Below are positions 7,693 through 14,653 of a stretch of DNA of 15,062 nucleotides, piece by piece. Both the position numbers and the translations under genes were made by a program. Every line of letters begins with the position of its first letter. The first letter of the stretch is position 1. Origin of the DNA: Paracoccaceae bacterium (lineage in GTDB: Bacteria; Pseudomonadota; Alphaproteobacteria; Rhodobacterales; Rhodobacteraceae); assembly GCA_012036325.1 (NCBI GenBank), contig JAAUPC010000043.1, positions 1 through 15,062 on the forward strand. The letters are read 5' to 3'. The notes beneath the pieces are model-generated. The model ran no database searches. It was not told where the DNA came from and was given only the letters and a program-made list of their open reading frames with translations.

Positions 7693-8136
7693 TCAGTCGA
7701 ACTTGCGGCTGGGCGCCAGAACCAGCGCTTCACCCTTCAAGACCACGGTTTTACCGACTGCGCAGTTGGTTTCAAGGGTCACCCGGCGTTTCCCGTGGTC
7801 AATCGCGGTCACCGTCACCTCGGCCCGGACTGTATCGCCGGGGCGGACGGGGGCCATGAAGCGCAAGGACTGGCCAAGGTAGACCGTGCCATGGCCGGGA
7901 AGCTGTTCGCCGATCACGGCAGAGATCAGGCCCGCCGTTAACATGCCATGCGCGATCCGGCCGGCAAAGATGGTGTCCTGGGCGTAAGCTTCATCCAGGT
8001 GGACGGGGTTTCGGTCGGTCGACACCTCGGCAAAAAGCTCGATATCCCGGTCAGTTACGGTTTTCATCAGGTGCCGGGACATGCCGATTTCGATATCTTC
8101 GATGCAGATCGTGCCGCGGGGCATGTTGTCCAGCAT
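7693..8136 (-). CDS. MaoC-family dehydratase ((R)-specific enoyl-CoA hydratase-like)
   Basis: Single hot-dog-fold protein of 147 residues of the MaoC/PhaJ type, which hydrates trans-2-enoyl-CoA to (R)-3-hydroxyacyl-CoA. The hydratase signature is clear: the catalytic Asp/His pair D41 and H46 in STDRNPVHLDEAYA, followed by the conserved FAGRIAHGMLTAGLISAV. The C-terminal SLRFMAPVRPGDTVRAEVTV completes the fold. Possible roles are supplying (R)-hydroxyacyl-CoA for polyhydroxyalkanoate or another acyl-CoA pathway; specificity cannot be read from sequence. The start is ATG at 8136; a second in-frame ATG lies four codons in. The gene is 25 bases upstream of ribF on the same strand, so it is the likely first gene of the maoC-ribF-ycgN-ltaE cluster. 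Confidence 0.88.
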   Translation of the reverse strand: MLDNMPRGTICIEDIEIGMSRHLMKTVTDRDIELFAEVSTDRNPVHLDEAYAQDTIFAGRIAHGMLTAGLISAVIGEQLPGHGTVYLGQSLRFMAPVRPGDTVRAEVTVTAIDHGKRRVTLETNCAVGKTVVLKGEALVLAPSRKFD

Positions 8137-8166
8137 GGTTACCGACTCACTGTTTGAGGCAGGGCG

Positions 8167-8195
8167 ACCGTAGCAGATGCCGCAGCGCAGCGCAA
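8167..8195 (-). promoter_or_regulatory. Possible promoter for the MaoC-ribF-ycgN-ltaE cluster
   Basis: On the minus strand TTGCGC (8195-8190) and TACGGT (8172-8167) are separated by 17 bases, about 31 bases before the MaoC ATG. This fits a degenerate housekeeping sigma promoter in the only intergenic gap upstream of the cluster (8137-8247). Both hexamers match the consensus only partly, so it is a candidate. Confidence 0.35.
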
Positions 8196-8247
8196 TCGGT
8201 TGAGCAATAAAAGTTCAATAAGGCTATTTCTTGTGCACGAATGTTAC

Positions 8248-9138
8248 TTAGCGAAGTCGGCCCATCGCGAAGTTCGGCGCGCGTTGCTGGGCGTCAAGCC
8301 AGGGGCCAAGGAGGGCAGCATCGGGGTTTTCGATGTCGGGGCCGAACTCATCCGCCGCAAGACCGCCGGTGATGAAAAGCGTGTCGAGGCCTTCGGACAT
8401 GCCGCCTTGCACGTCAGTCGCAATGCCGTCGCCAATGCAGAGGATCTGTGCGTCGGACTGGCCGGTGTGTTCCGAGAGGCGGCGGCGGGCGAGGTCGTAG
8501 ATCGGGGGGTGCGGCTTGCCGAAGTAAAGCGCGGTGCCACCCATGCCCTCATAGGCCTGCGCCAAGGCCCCGGCGCAGTAAAGCCGCTTGTCGCCCATGT
8601 CGACGACGATGTCAGGGTTGGCGCAAAGCATTGGCAGGCCTAAGGTTTTTCCCAAAAGAAGGGCCGCGCGGTAATCATCGGGGGTTTCCGTCAGATCATC
8701 GCGCAGGCCGGTGCAGACGATGCCGGTCGCGTCTTTCAGGGCGACCCGGGTGATGGGCGGCTGGCTGGCGGCGTAGGCTTGGAGATCATCTGCGAAGGTG
8801 GTGAAGAAAACCTCATCCTTCGGCGCGCCGATGTGGTGGACGCGGCGACCGACCGCGCCCGAGATCATGCCCATCTGCGCGGCATCGCCCGAGGTTGCGA
8901 TGATGTCCCAGGCGTCACGCGGGACGGAGAGGCCGTCCAACTGCTGGATAACGCTGTCTTTCGGACGGGGGGAGTTGGTCAGAAGCACCACCGTTCCACC
9001 GCCCGCGCGAAAGGCTTGCAGCGCCGCAACGGCAGCAGGGAAGGCTTTCCGCCCATCGTGCAGGCAGCCCCAGAGATCACAGAAAACGGCATCGTAGCGA
9101 CCGGAAAGGTCGGCAAGCGAGCGGATGATTTCGGTCAT
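8248..9138 (-). CDS. HAD-superfamily class IIA-like hydrolase
   Basis: Cytosolic HAD-type phosphatase of 296 residues, resembling the alphaproteobacterial HAD-IIA group (TIGR01459-like) related to NagD-type nucleotide/sugar phosphatases. Motif I is VFCDLWGCLHDG with the nucleophile D21; motif II is LLTNSPRP (about 53-59); the lysine is in YFGKPHPPIYDLA; and motif IV is LCIGDGIATDVQGG. The second Asp of the classic DxD motif is replaced by Trp (D-L-W-G). That matches what I recall of this subgroup (DxWG), so it is not a private mutation, but the general acid/base must differ from standard HADs. The substrate is unknown. ATG at 9138 is preceded by AAAGGGCC. It lies downstream of ppaC, with a 30-base palindrome between them, and is followed by a 111-base gap to the MaoC gene. 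Confidence 0.88.
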   Translation of the reverse strand: MTEIIRSLADLSGRYDAVFCDLWGCLHDGRKAFPAAVAALQAFRAGGGTVVLLTNSPRPKDSVIQQLDGLSVPRDAWDIIATSGDAAQMGMISGAVGRRVHHIGAPKDEVFFTTFADDLQAYAASQPPITRVALKDATGIVCTGLRDDLTETPDDYRAALLLGKTLGLPMLCANPDIVVDMGDKRLYCAGALAQAYEGMGGTALYFGKPHPPIYDLARRRLSEHTGQSDAQILCIGDGIATDVQGGMSEGLDTLFITGGLAADEFGPDIENPDAALLGPWLDAQQRAPNFAMGRLR

Positions 9139-9183
9139 TCTGGCCCTTTCGCCGGGGGGTCCGACTGTCTTTATTCCGTCTTC

Positions 9184-9213
9184 CTTGCGTCTCTACGCGC
9201 GTAGAGACGCAAG
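9184..9213 (-). terminator. Perfect 30-base palindrome after ppaC (terminator or operator)
   Basis: Bases 9184-9213 are exactly self-complementary. Each arm is CTTGCGTCTCTAC followed by a central GCGC, giving a 13-bp stem with a 4-base loop. It begins 13 bases past the corrected ppaC stop. The simplest reading is a factor-independent-like terminator for ppaC, but neither strand shows a good T-run (plus side TTTACG, minus side GAAGACGG). An extra copy of ACGCAA (9217-9222) beside the palindrome leaves room for a regulator-binding site controlling the HAD gene 45 bases downstream. Confidence 0.6.
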
Positions 9214-9226
9214 TTTACGCAACACC

Positions 9227-10146
9227 CTAGAGTTTCAGCGCCGGGATGATCTGCTTTTGCGGCTCATGATGCCGGGCAGAACCACGGTGTCGCCGGTGAC
9301 GTTGCAGCCGAAGGAGGCCTCGGCCAGTTGCTTCACAAGGTCGTTCGGAACCAGCAGCGTCGCCTCTTCGCGCAGGATGTCGACGACGAAGAGAAGGACC
9401 TGATCGGCGCCGTCTTCTTTCGCGACGCCTTCCATCGAGGCCATCAGGCTGGCCTTGCGGTCCAGGACGATCTTGGGCGCGGTGGTTTCAAGGACCGAGA
9501 CGCGCAGTTCCTTGCCCGCGACATTGTATTCCTTGCTGTCCATGCGGAGAAGCTCGGCGTCCGAGAAGGCGGAGACGTCGGATTTCGCTTCAAACATCTT
9601 GGTCGCAAGATCGGGGATCGACACGCCCAGATCGGCGGCCAGCTTTTCAGCGACGGCGCGGTCATGGGGCGTGGTGGTGGGCGAGCGGAATTCCAGCGTG
9701 TCGGAGAGGATGCAGGACAGCATGGCGCCCTTGATATCGGTCGGAAGGCCCGCGACGTCGTCACCCATGATATCATGCATCACGGTGGCGGTGCAGGCGA
9801 GGGGGCGCATCACCACGTTGATCGGGGCCTTGGTCTTCAGGCCGCCGACCAGCATGTGATGGTCGATGATCGCCATGATATTGGCATCGTTGATGGAAGG
9901 CGGCAGTTCGGCGGGGTTGTTGGTGTCAACGATCACCACGTTCTGGCCTGCGTCGACATCGGCGATGATCGCGGGTTTCTGGAAACCCCAATGCTTCAGC
10001 ACGAAGGCGGCTTCGGTGTTCGGCTCACCCAGAAGGCGGGGTTCGGCATCGCCGCCACGCCGGTTGGTCAGATACCAGGCCCAGACGATGGCGGACAGGG
10101 TGGCATCGGTGTCGGGGGATTTATGGCCGAAGACGAGGGTGGTCAT
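9227..10146 (-). CDS. ppaC: Family II manganese-dependent inorganic pyrophosphatase, frameshifted at the 3' end
   Basis: DHH-family soluble pyrophosphatase (EC 3.6.1.1) that hydrolyses PPi to phosphate and pulls biosynthetic reactions forward. Metal ligands are visible: H8, D12 and D14 in GHKSPDTDAT, D74 in VIVDTNN, the DHH triad D95-H96-H97 in IIDHHMLVGG, and D149 in CILSDTLEF. The C-terminal domain should end with the substrate-binding SRKKQ motif followed by IIPALKL. Literally the frame gives SRKSRSSRR and stops at 9235. Adding one A to the AAAA run (plus-strand T4 at 9255-9258) restores SRKKQIIPALKL with stop TAG at 9229-9227 and 306 residues, the family norm. SRKKQ is needed for activity in this family, so the literal protein would probably be dead. 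A plausible promoter precedes the ATG at 10146. Confidence 0.95.
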
Positions 10147-10178
10147 GGGAGAGATACCTTTGGGATGGATTTGCGCGC

Positions 10179-10207
10179 GGTATAGGCGAGGGCGCGCGGA
10201 TTGTCAC
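10179..10207 (-). promoter_or_regulatory. Probable ppaC promoter
   Basis: On the minus strand GTGACA (10207-10202) and TATACC (10184-10179) are 17 bases apart, 33 bases before the ppaC ATG. Five of six and four of six positions match the housekeeping -35/-10 consensus. It is the best such pair in the 154-base gap between the MBL-fold gene and ppaC. Confidence 0.55.
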
Positions 10208-10242
10208 GCGGGCGCGTCTGGGGGCAGGCGCGTCTTCTGGCA

Positions 10243-10284
10243 GGGCCCCCCACCCGCATCCCCTTTTCACCGGGGGGAGGGGAG
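10243..10284. repeat. GC-rich imperfect inverted repeat between the MBL-fold gene and ppaC
   Basis: A C-run block (C6 at 10246-10251, then ACCC) and a G-run block (G6 at 10272-10277, then AGGGG) flank CCCCTTTTCACC. They can form an imperfect stem with mismatches. It lies just downstream of the MBL-fold gene on the minus strand. It may act as its terminator or be a copy of a family of short intergenic repeats; one copy in one window cannot decide. Confidence 0.35.
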
Positions 10285-10300
10285 GTGCGTTGGGCAGGCA

Positions 10301-11041
10301 TCAGTCGTAGGACGCCGGGGCCTTGCGCAAGGTGGGCCATTGCGTGGGTTCGTGGCCGTAGATCAGGAGGGCATCTGGCCCGCCCATAGTCAGCAGGCGG
10401 GCGGCTGAGGTTTCGGCGGCTGCGGGGTTGTCCGCATCAGAGAAGTGTTCGGCCGGTTCGGAGGCGCGGTTGATCGCGTCGGCGGCAAGGATCACGCGGC
10501 CGGTTTCTGGCAGGTCGAGGACGGCTGACAGGTGGCCCGGCGTGTGGCCGGGGGTGGGAATCAGGGTCAGGCCATTGCAGATGGGGGTTTCGGCGTCGAT
10601 CAGGATGTAGCTGGCTTCGGGCCAGTCGATCGGGCGGGCAGTGCCGAAGTAGCGGGGTTTGGGGTCGGAACGCTCAATCCTGGTCAGGATGATGGGGCCA
10701 TGGGCGAAGAGGGGGAGGGAGCCAACATGGTCAATATGGCCATGGGTCAGGACCAGAAGGTCAATGTCCTTGGGCGAAAGGCCAAGAAGGCCAAGTGCCC
10801 CGGCGGCGGTCTGGTTGGGCGTGAAGTTCAGCAGGCGGCCAAAGCTGGGCAGGCCGTCGCGGTCGGCGATGGCCGGGTCGGTTGCATAGGCGGGGGGGAA
10901 GCCGGTGTCGATCAGGATGCGGGCACCCTGATCGGTTTCCAGAAGGTAGGCGGGGATGCCGATGATCCGCTCACCCCCGCGTACCTCAAACAGGCCGAGG
11001 TCAAGGATGGTCAGGCGGATCAGGTGGCCGGGAAGGATCAC
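10301..11041 (-). CDS. Metallo-beta-lactamase-fold hydrolase, N-acyl-homoserine-lactonase-like
   Basis: MBL-fold metal-dependent hydrolase of 246 residues, closest in layout to the AHL-lactonase (AiiA/AttM) group. The binuclear zinc ligands are present: H100, H102, D104 and H105 in LTHGHIDHVG, H166 in TPGHTPGH, bridging D188 in AADAI, and H230 in YGHEPTQW. An early LIDTGFPPAY strand and the absence of a signal peptide suggest a cytosolic enzyme. Lactonase activity (quorum quenching or metabolic lactone opening) is inferred from family layout; other MBL hydrolases are possible. The start is GTG at 11041, overlapping the TraB/GumN gene stop by four bases (GTGA at 11041-11038), so it is translationally coupled to it. 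The frame is intact and all metal ligands are kept. Confidence 0.85.
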   Translation of the reverse strand: MILPGHLIRLTILDLGLFEVRGGERIIGIPAYLLETDQGARILIDTGFPPAYATDPAIADRDGLPSFGRLLNFTPNQTAAGALGLLGLSPKDIDLLVLTHGHIDHVGSLPLFAHGPIILTRIERSDPKPRYFGTARPIDWPEASYILIDAETPICNGLTLIPTPGHTPGHLSAVLDLPETGRVILAADAINRASEPAEHFSDADNPAAAETSAARLLTMGGPDALLIYGHEPTQWPTLRKAPASYD

Positions 11042-12048
11042 AACGGCAGTTCGGTCAGGGTAAAGCCTTCGTCCTGCAAGAGGTTAAGCACCCCGGCCTT
11101 GCCCGACAGGTGCAGCGCGCCAAAGGCGGCGAAGACCGGGCCATCTGCGGCGGCTTTGGTCAAGACCGGGATCCAGGCGCGGTTGCGGCTGTCCATCAGC
11201 ATGTCTTCCATCCGGGCATATTCGGCATCGACCTGTTCGCGGGTGTAGCCGGGCAGGTCATAGCTGACGAAACGCATGAACTCCCAGATCATGCGGCTGT
11301 CCCCGGCGAAATAGCTGTCGGCAAGGGTGGCGAAGTAGTCTTCCGACTGAGCCTCGATCGTGAGGGTGGAGTGCAGCATCGACTGAAACTCCTCCTCCGT
11401 CATGGCGCCGAAGAGGGTGAAGACCGTGTCATAGGGTTCCAGAGCGCGCACTGGCACGCCCGCGGCTGTGGCGGTGTCGATCACAAGGCCGTCGAGGCCC
11501 TTGGGATCAACCATCTCGGCCATGGCGCAGGGCGGCAGCGACAGCATCATCACGGCATACCAAGGCTGCATCTTGGCCGCCATGAAACCGGGAATCCCGC
11601 GTGCGGACAGGGCGGTCGAGAGGCCCTCCCACAGATCGGGGGGCAGGCGGTCGATCAGGGTGGGGCCATCGGTGATCATGATTGTCGAGGGGTCGCTGGA
11701 GATGAGGGCAAGCAGCTTTGCCTCTTCCTCGGGCCCAGCCTCGACAAGGACGGTCGTCGCGGCGGTGATTTCGGGGGTGATGGTGTCCAGCGTCTGGGCA
11801 TGCCGCGGGTCGTCGAAGTGGTAGGTGCCGACCAGGGTGATCACCTCATCGCCGCGGGTCGCCCGCCAGTAGTTGCCAGTGGGAAAGGGCACGGCGTCCG
11901 TGGCGGACCTGATCTCGGCCAGGCGGTCGGCGGGCAGGTCTGCCAGCAGGTTCTGGCCGTTGCACTGGGCGGCGACCGGGGCGGCAAGAAAGGCAAGGGC
12001 GGTGATGAGACCGGAAAGCGTCAGGCGAATGCGGGGCATCTGGACCAT
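11038..12048 (-). CDS. TraB/GumN-family secreted or lipid-anchored protein
   Basis: Protein of about 336 residues of the TraB/GumN family (Tiki-like fold). The N-terminus is a signal peptide: PRIR, hydrophobic LTLSGLITALAFLAAPVAA, then a probable cut before QCNGQN. Family motifs are GTYHFDDPRH at about 74-83, with the GxxH metal-binding type His77, the LVEAGPEE segment, and the C-terminal GALHLSGKAGVLNLL with the second GxxH. Related Tiki proteins are metal-dependent proteases; activity in bacterial members is little studied. The frame is open to 12150, but that would run into the groES promoter and lacks a signal peptide at its front. ATG at 12048 (or 12039) places the signal sequence correctly. 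It overlaps the MBL-fold gene and is divergent from groES, with a 183-base shared upstream region. Confidence 0.85.
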   Translation of the reverse strand: MVQMPRIRLTLSGLITALAFLAAPVAAQCNGQNLLADLPADRLAEIRSATDAVPFPTGNYWRATRGDEVITLVGTYHFDDPRHAQTLDTITPEITAATTVLVEAGPEEEAKLLALISSDPSTIMITDGPTLIDRLPPDLWEGLSTALSARGIPGFMAAKMQPWYAVMMLSLPPCAMAEMVDPKGLDGLVIDTATAAGVPVRALEPYDTVFTLFGAMTEEEFQSMLHSTLTIEAQSEDYFATLADSYFAGDSRMIWEFMRFVSYDLPGYTREQVDAEYARMEDMLMDSRNRAWIPVLTKAAADGPVFAAFGALHLSGKAGVLNLLQDEGFTLTELPL

Positions 12049-12131
12049 GTCTGTTGGGTTGCGTTGGCGGTATCGTGGCAGCCATGCCGGAAAAGGCAAT
12101 GCGAAATGGGCGCGCAGGTGGGGCGAGGGTG

Positions 12132-12160
12132 TTGACAGCGGGCAGGTCATCGCCTATCTG
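12132..12160 (+). promoter_or_regulatory. groESL promoter
   Basis: TTGACA at 12132-12137 matches the -35 consensus exactly. TATCTG at 12155-12160 follows after 17 bases as a moderate -10. Transcription would begin near 12167, right at the CIRCE element, the usual arrangement for HrcA-controlled groE promoters. Confidence 0.8.
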
Positions 12161-12167
12161 CGGGGCG

Positions 12168-12194
12168 TTAGCACTCGGGCTAGCTGAGTGCTAA
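12168..12194 (+). promoter_or_regulatory. CIRCE element (HrcA operator)
   Basis: TTAGCACTC (12168-12176), nine bases, then GAGTGCTAA (12186-12194): an exact match to the consensus CIRCE inverted repeat. The heat-shock repressor HrcA binds it and represses groESL when free GroEL is available. It overlaps the predicted transcription start and also forms part of the groES leader. hrcA itself is not in the window. Confidence 0.97.
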
Positions 12195-12231
12195 TCCCTT
12201 TCAAACCTGGAAACTCAAGGGAGTACCCCAG

Positions 12232-12519
12232 ATGGCTTTCACACCGCTGCACGACCGCGTTCTGGTCCGCCGCATTCAAGGCGACGACAAGACCAAAGGC
12301 GGTCTGATCATTCCGGATACCGCCAAGGAAAAACCCGCTGAAGGCGAGATCGTGTCCGTGGGCGCTGGCGCCCGCAAGGATTCGGGCGAGCTGATCGCCC
12401 CCTCGGTCAAGTCTGGCGACCGCATCCTGTTCGGCAAATGGTCCGGCACGGAAGTGACGCTGAACGGCGAAGAGCTGCTGATCATGAAGGAAAGCGACAT
12501 CCTCGGCATCATCGCCTGA
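12232..12519 (+). CDS. groES: Co-chaperonin GroES
   Basis: Cap of the GroEL folding chamber; seven copies form a dome that closes the chamber over the substrate. The 95-residue length is normal. Recognisable are PLHDRVLVRRI at the start, the mobile loop KTKGGLIIPDTAKEKP that docks onto GroEL, the GEIVSVGAGARK segment, and the end ELLIMKESDILGII. The ATG at 12232 follows AAGGGAG at a good distance. It is the first gene of the groESL operon, under the CIRCE-controlled promoter, and groEL follows after 39 bases. Confidence 0.99.
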   Translation: MAFTPLHDRVLVRRIQGDDKTKGGLIIPDTAKEKPAEGEIVSVGAGARKDSGELIAPSVKSGDRILFGKWSGTEVTLNGEELLIMKESDILGIIA

Positions 12520-12558
12520 GCTTGTCCTTCCCGGTAACCCATTCAAGGAGCTATCAAA

Positions 12559-14202
12559 ATGGCTGCTAAAGACGTCAAATTCGACACCGACGCCCGCGAC
12601 CGCATGCTGCGCGGCGTGAACATCCTGGCCGATGCGGTCAAGGTGACCCTGGGCCCGAAAGGCCGCAACGTGGTGATCGACAAGAGCTTCGGCTCGCCCC
12701 GGATCACCAAGGACGGCGTGACCGTTGCCAAGGAAATCGAGCTGGCCGACAAGTTCGAAAACATGGGCGCGCAAATGGTGAAGGAAGTCGCTTCCCGCAC
12801 CAACGACGAAGCCGGTGACGGCACCACCACCGCGACCGTGCTGGCGCAAGCCATCATCAAGGACGGCCTGAAAGCCGTTGCCGCCGGCATGAACCCGATG
12901 GACCTGAAGCGCGGCATTGATCTGGCCGTGACCAAGGTTGTGGCTGCCATCAAGGCCGCCTCGCGCCCCGTCAAGGACAGCGCCGAAGTCGCCCAGGTTG
13001 GCACGATCTCGGCCAACGGCGAATCGGAGATTGGCCGTCAGATCGCGGAAGCGATGCAGAAGGTTGGCAACGAGGGTGTGATCACCGTCGAAGAGAACAA
13101 GGGCCTGGAGACGGAAACCACCGTCGTCGAAGGCATGCAGTTCGACCGTGGATACCTCTCGCCCTACTTCGTCACCAATGCCGACAAGATGATTGCGGAA
13201 ATGGAAGACGCCTACATCCTGCTGCACGAGAAGAAACTCTCGTCGCTGCAGCCGATGGTTCCGCTCTTGGAGGCAGTCATTCAGTCGCAGCGCCCGCTGG
13301 TGATCGTGGCTGAAGACGTGGAAGGCGAGGCTTTGGCGACGCTGGTCGTCAACAAGCTGCGCGGTGGTCTGAAGATCGCGGCCGTCAAGGCCCCGGGCTT
13401 TGGCGACCGTCGCAAGGCCATGCTGCAGGACATTGCCATCCTGACCGGTGGTCAGGTGATCAGCGACGATCTGGGCATGAAGCTGGAAAACGTCACGCTG
13501 GACATGCTGGGCCGTGCGAAGAAGGTCGTCATCAAGAAGGACGACACCACCGTCATCGACGGCGCTGGCAACAAGGCCGAGATCGAAGCCCGGGTCGGCC
13601 AGATCCGTGCGCAGATCGAAGAAACCACCAGCGACTACGACCGTGAGAAGCTGCAGGAACGTGTGGCCAAGCTGGCTGGCGGTGTTGCGGTGATCAAGGT
13701 CGGCGGGATGACCGAAGTCGAAGTGAAAGAGCGCAAGGACCGCGTGGATGACGCCCTGAACGCGACCCGTGCGGCCGTTCAGGAAGGCATCGTCGTCGGT
13801 GGCGGCGTGGCCCTGATCCAGGCTGGCAAAGTGCTGGAAGGCATGACCGGTGCCAACAGCGACCAGAACGCCGGGATCGCCATCGTGCGCCGCGCGCTGG
13901 AAGCTCCGCTGCGCCAGATCGCTGAAAACGCCGGTGTCGACGGTGCCGTCGTTGCTGGCAAGATCCGCGAATCGAAGGACCTGTCCTTTGGCTTCAACGC
14001 GCAGACCGAAGAATATGGCGACATGTTCAAGTTCGGCGTGATTGACCCGGCCAAGGTGACGCGGACGGCTCTGGAAGACGCGGCTTCGGTCGCGTCGCTT
14101 CTGATCACCACCGAAGCGATGATCGCTGACCGTCCGGAGCCGAAGGGCGCTGCGGCTGGCGGCGGCATGGGCGGAATGGGCGGCATGGACGGGATGATGT
14201 AA
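12559..14202 (+). CDS. groEL: Chaperonin GroEL (Hsp60)
   Basis: ATP-driven folding chamber subunit, 547 residues, forming two seven-membered rings in the cytosol. Motifs: AAKDVKFDTDARDRML start, VTLGPKGRNVVID with the nucleotide-site TLGPKG, DGTTTATVLA (catalytic Asp near residue 87), the VKAPGFGDRRKAML signature, AGGVAVIKVGG, EGIVVGGGVALI, and the flexible GGM-repeat tail GGGMGGMGGMDGMM. The ATG follows AAGGAG. It is co-transcribed with groES and closed by a strong terminator. Frame and length are intact, and nothing unusual distinguishes it from a housekeeping alphaproteobacterial GroEL. Confidence 0.99.
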   Translation: MAAKDVKFDTDARDRMLRGVNILADAVKVTLGPKGRNVVIDKSFGSPRITKDGVTVAKEIELADKFENMGAQMVKEVASRTNDEAGDGTTTATVLAQAIIKDGLKAVAAGMNPMDLKRGIDLAVTKVVAAIKAASRPVKDSAEVAQVGTISANGESEIGRQIAEAMQKVGNEGVITVEENKGLETETTVVEGMQFDRGYLSPYFVTNADKMIAEMEDAYILLHEKKLSSLQPMVPLLEAVIQSQRPLVIVAEDVEGEALATLVVNKLRGGLKIAAVKAPGFGDRRKAMLQDIAILTGGQVISDDLGMKLENVTLDMLGRAKKVVIKKDDTTVIDGAGNKAEIEARVGQIRAQIEETTSDYDREKLQERVAKLAGGVAVIKVGGMTEVEVKERKDRVDDALNATRAAVQEGIVVGGGVALIQAGKVLEGMTGANSDQNAGIAIVRRALEAPLRQIAENAGVDGAVVAGKIRESKDLSFGFNAQTEEYGDMFKFGVIDPAKVTRTALEDAASVASLLITTEAMIADRPEPKGAAAGGGMGGMGGMDGMM

Positions 14203-14230
14203 TCATCCCTGGCCCTGCGGTCAGAACAGG

Positions 14231-14263
14231 AAGGGCGCCCCGCAACGGGCGCCCTTTTCTTTG
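14231..14263 (+). terminator. Intrinsic terminator of groESL
   Basis: Perfect 10-bp stem AAGGGCGCCC (14231-14240) with GGGCGCCCTT (14247-14256), a 6-base loop, and then a T-rich tract (TTTTCTTT). It starts 28 bases after the groEL stop and should end the operon. Confidence 0.92.
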
Positions 14264-14317
14264 CCTGCGGACGAAAGATGTGCATAGGATCAGGCGTTTT
14301 CAACGAAAGGTATTGCG

Positions 14318-14653
14318 ATGACTGATCCTGCAAAACAGGCGAAGACCAACCAGTATGTGCTGATCGCGATGAGCGCGGTGCTGATCTTTGGCGCCTACAC
14401 CGCCGTCATGGTGACGGGCAGCGAATATGACCCCGCCGGAATTGTCTGGCTGAACCTGGCGCTGGATGCGGGGATGACCGTGTTGGCGGTGATCCTGGGG
14501 GTGCAGGTGATGCGGGCAGAGGACGCGGCGGGGCTGAAGCTGGTGGCCCTTCTGATCGGAGCGGTCGGGTTTCTGGCGGGGCTGGTGCAACTGGCGGTGC
14601 GGTTTTCCTCGGACCACGGCTGGTGGACCGGACACTACTCCTACGCGCTTTGA
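14318..14653 (+). CDS. Small three-helix membrane protein, unknown function
   Basis: Not a family I recognise. It has 111 residues with a short charged, soluble N-terminus (MTDPAKQAKTN) and three hydrophobic segments at about 13-33, 43-65 and 74-95. A polar, aromatic C-terminus (SSDHGWWTGHYSYAL) follows. ATG at 14318 has AAAGG at a proper distance. It lies after the groESL terminator, so it needs its own promoter; I see only weak candidates. Its stop overlaps the likely TTG start of the downstream EamA-type transporter gene, suggesting the two are co-expressed. Confidence 0.75.
   Translation: MTDPAKQAKTNQYVLIAMSAVLIFGAYTAVMVTGSEYDPAGIVWLNLALDAGMTVLAVILGVQVMRAEDAAGLKLVALLIGAVGFLAGLVQLAVRFSSDHGWWTGHYSYAL

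Noticed and set aside
7668..7733. Longer N-terminus for ribF
   Set aside because: It overlaps the end of the MaoC gene and does not resemble RibF; ATG at 7667 gives a normal-length protein.
9328..10185. 285-residue plus-strand open frame
   Set aside because: It is antisense to ppaC, whose DHH-family metal motifs are unmistakable.
11110..12135. 341-residue plus-strand open frame
   Set aside because: It is antisense to the TraB/GumN gene, is Gly/His-rich and lacks domain features; it also runs through the groES promoter region.
12154..13227. 357-residue minus-strand open frame
   Set aside because: It is antisense to groES and groEL and crosses CIRCE; a shadow frame.
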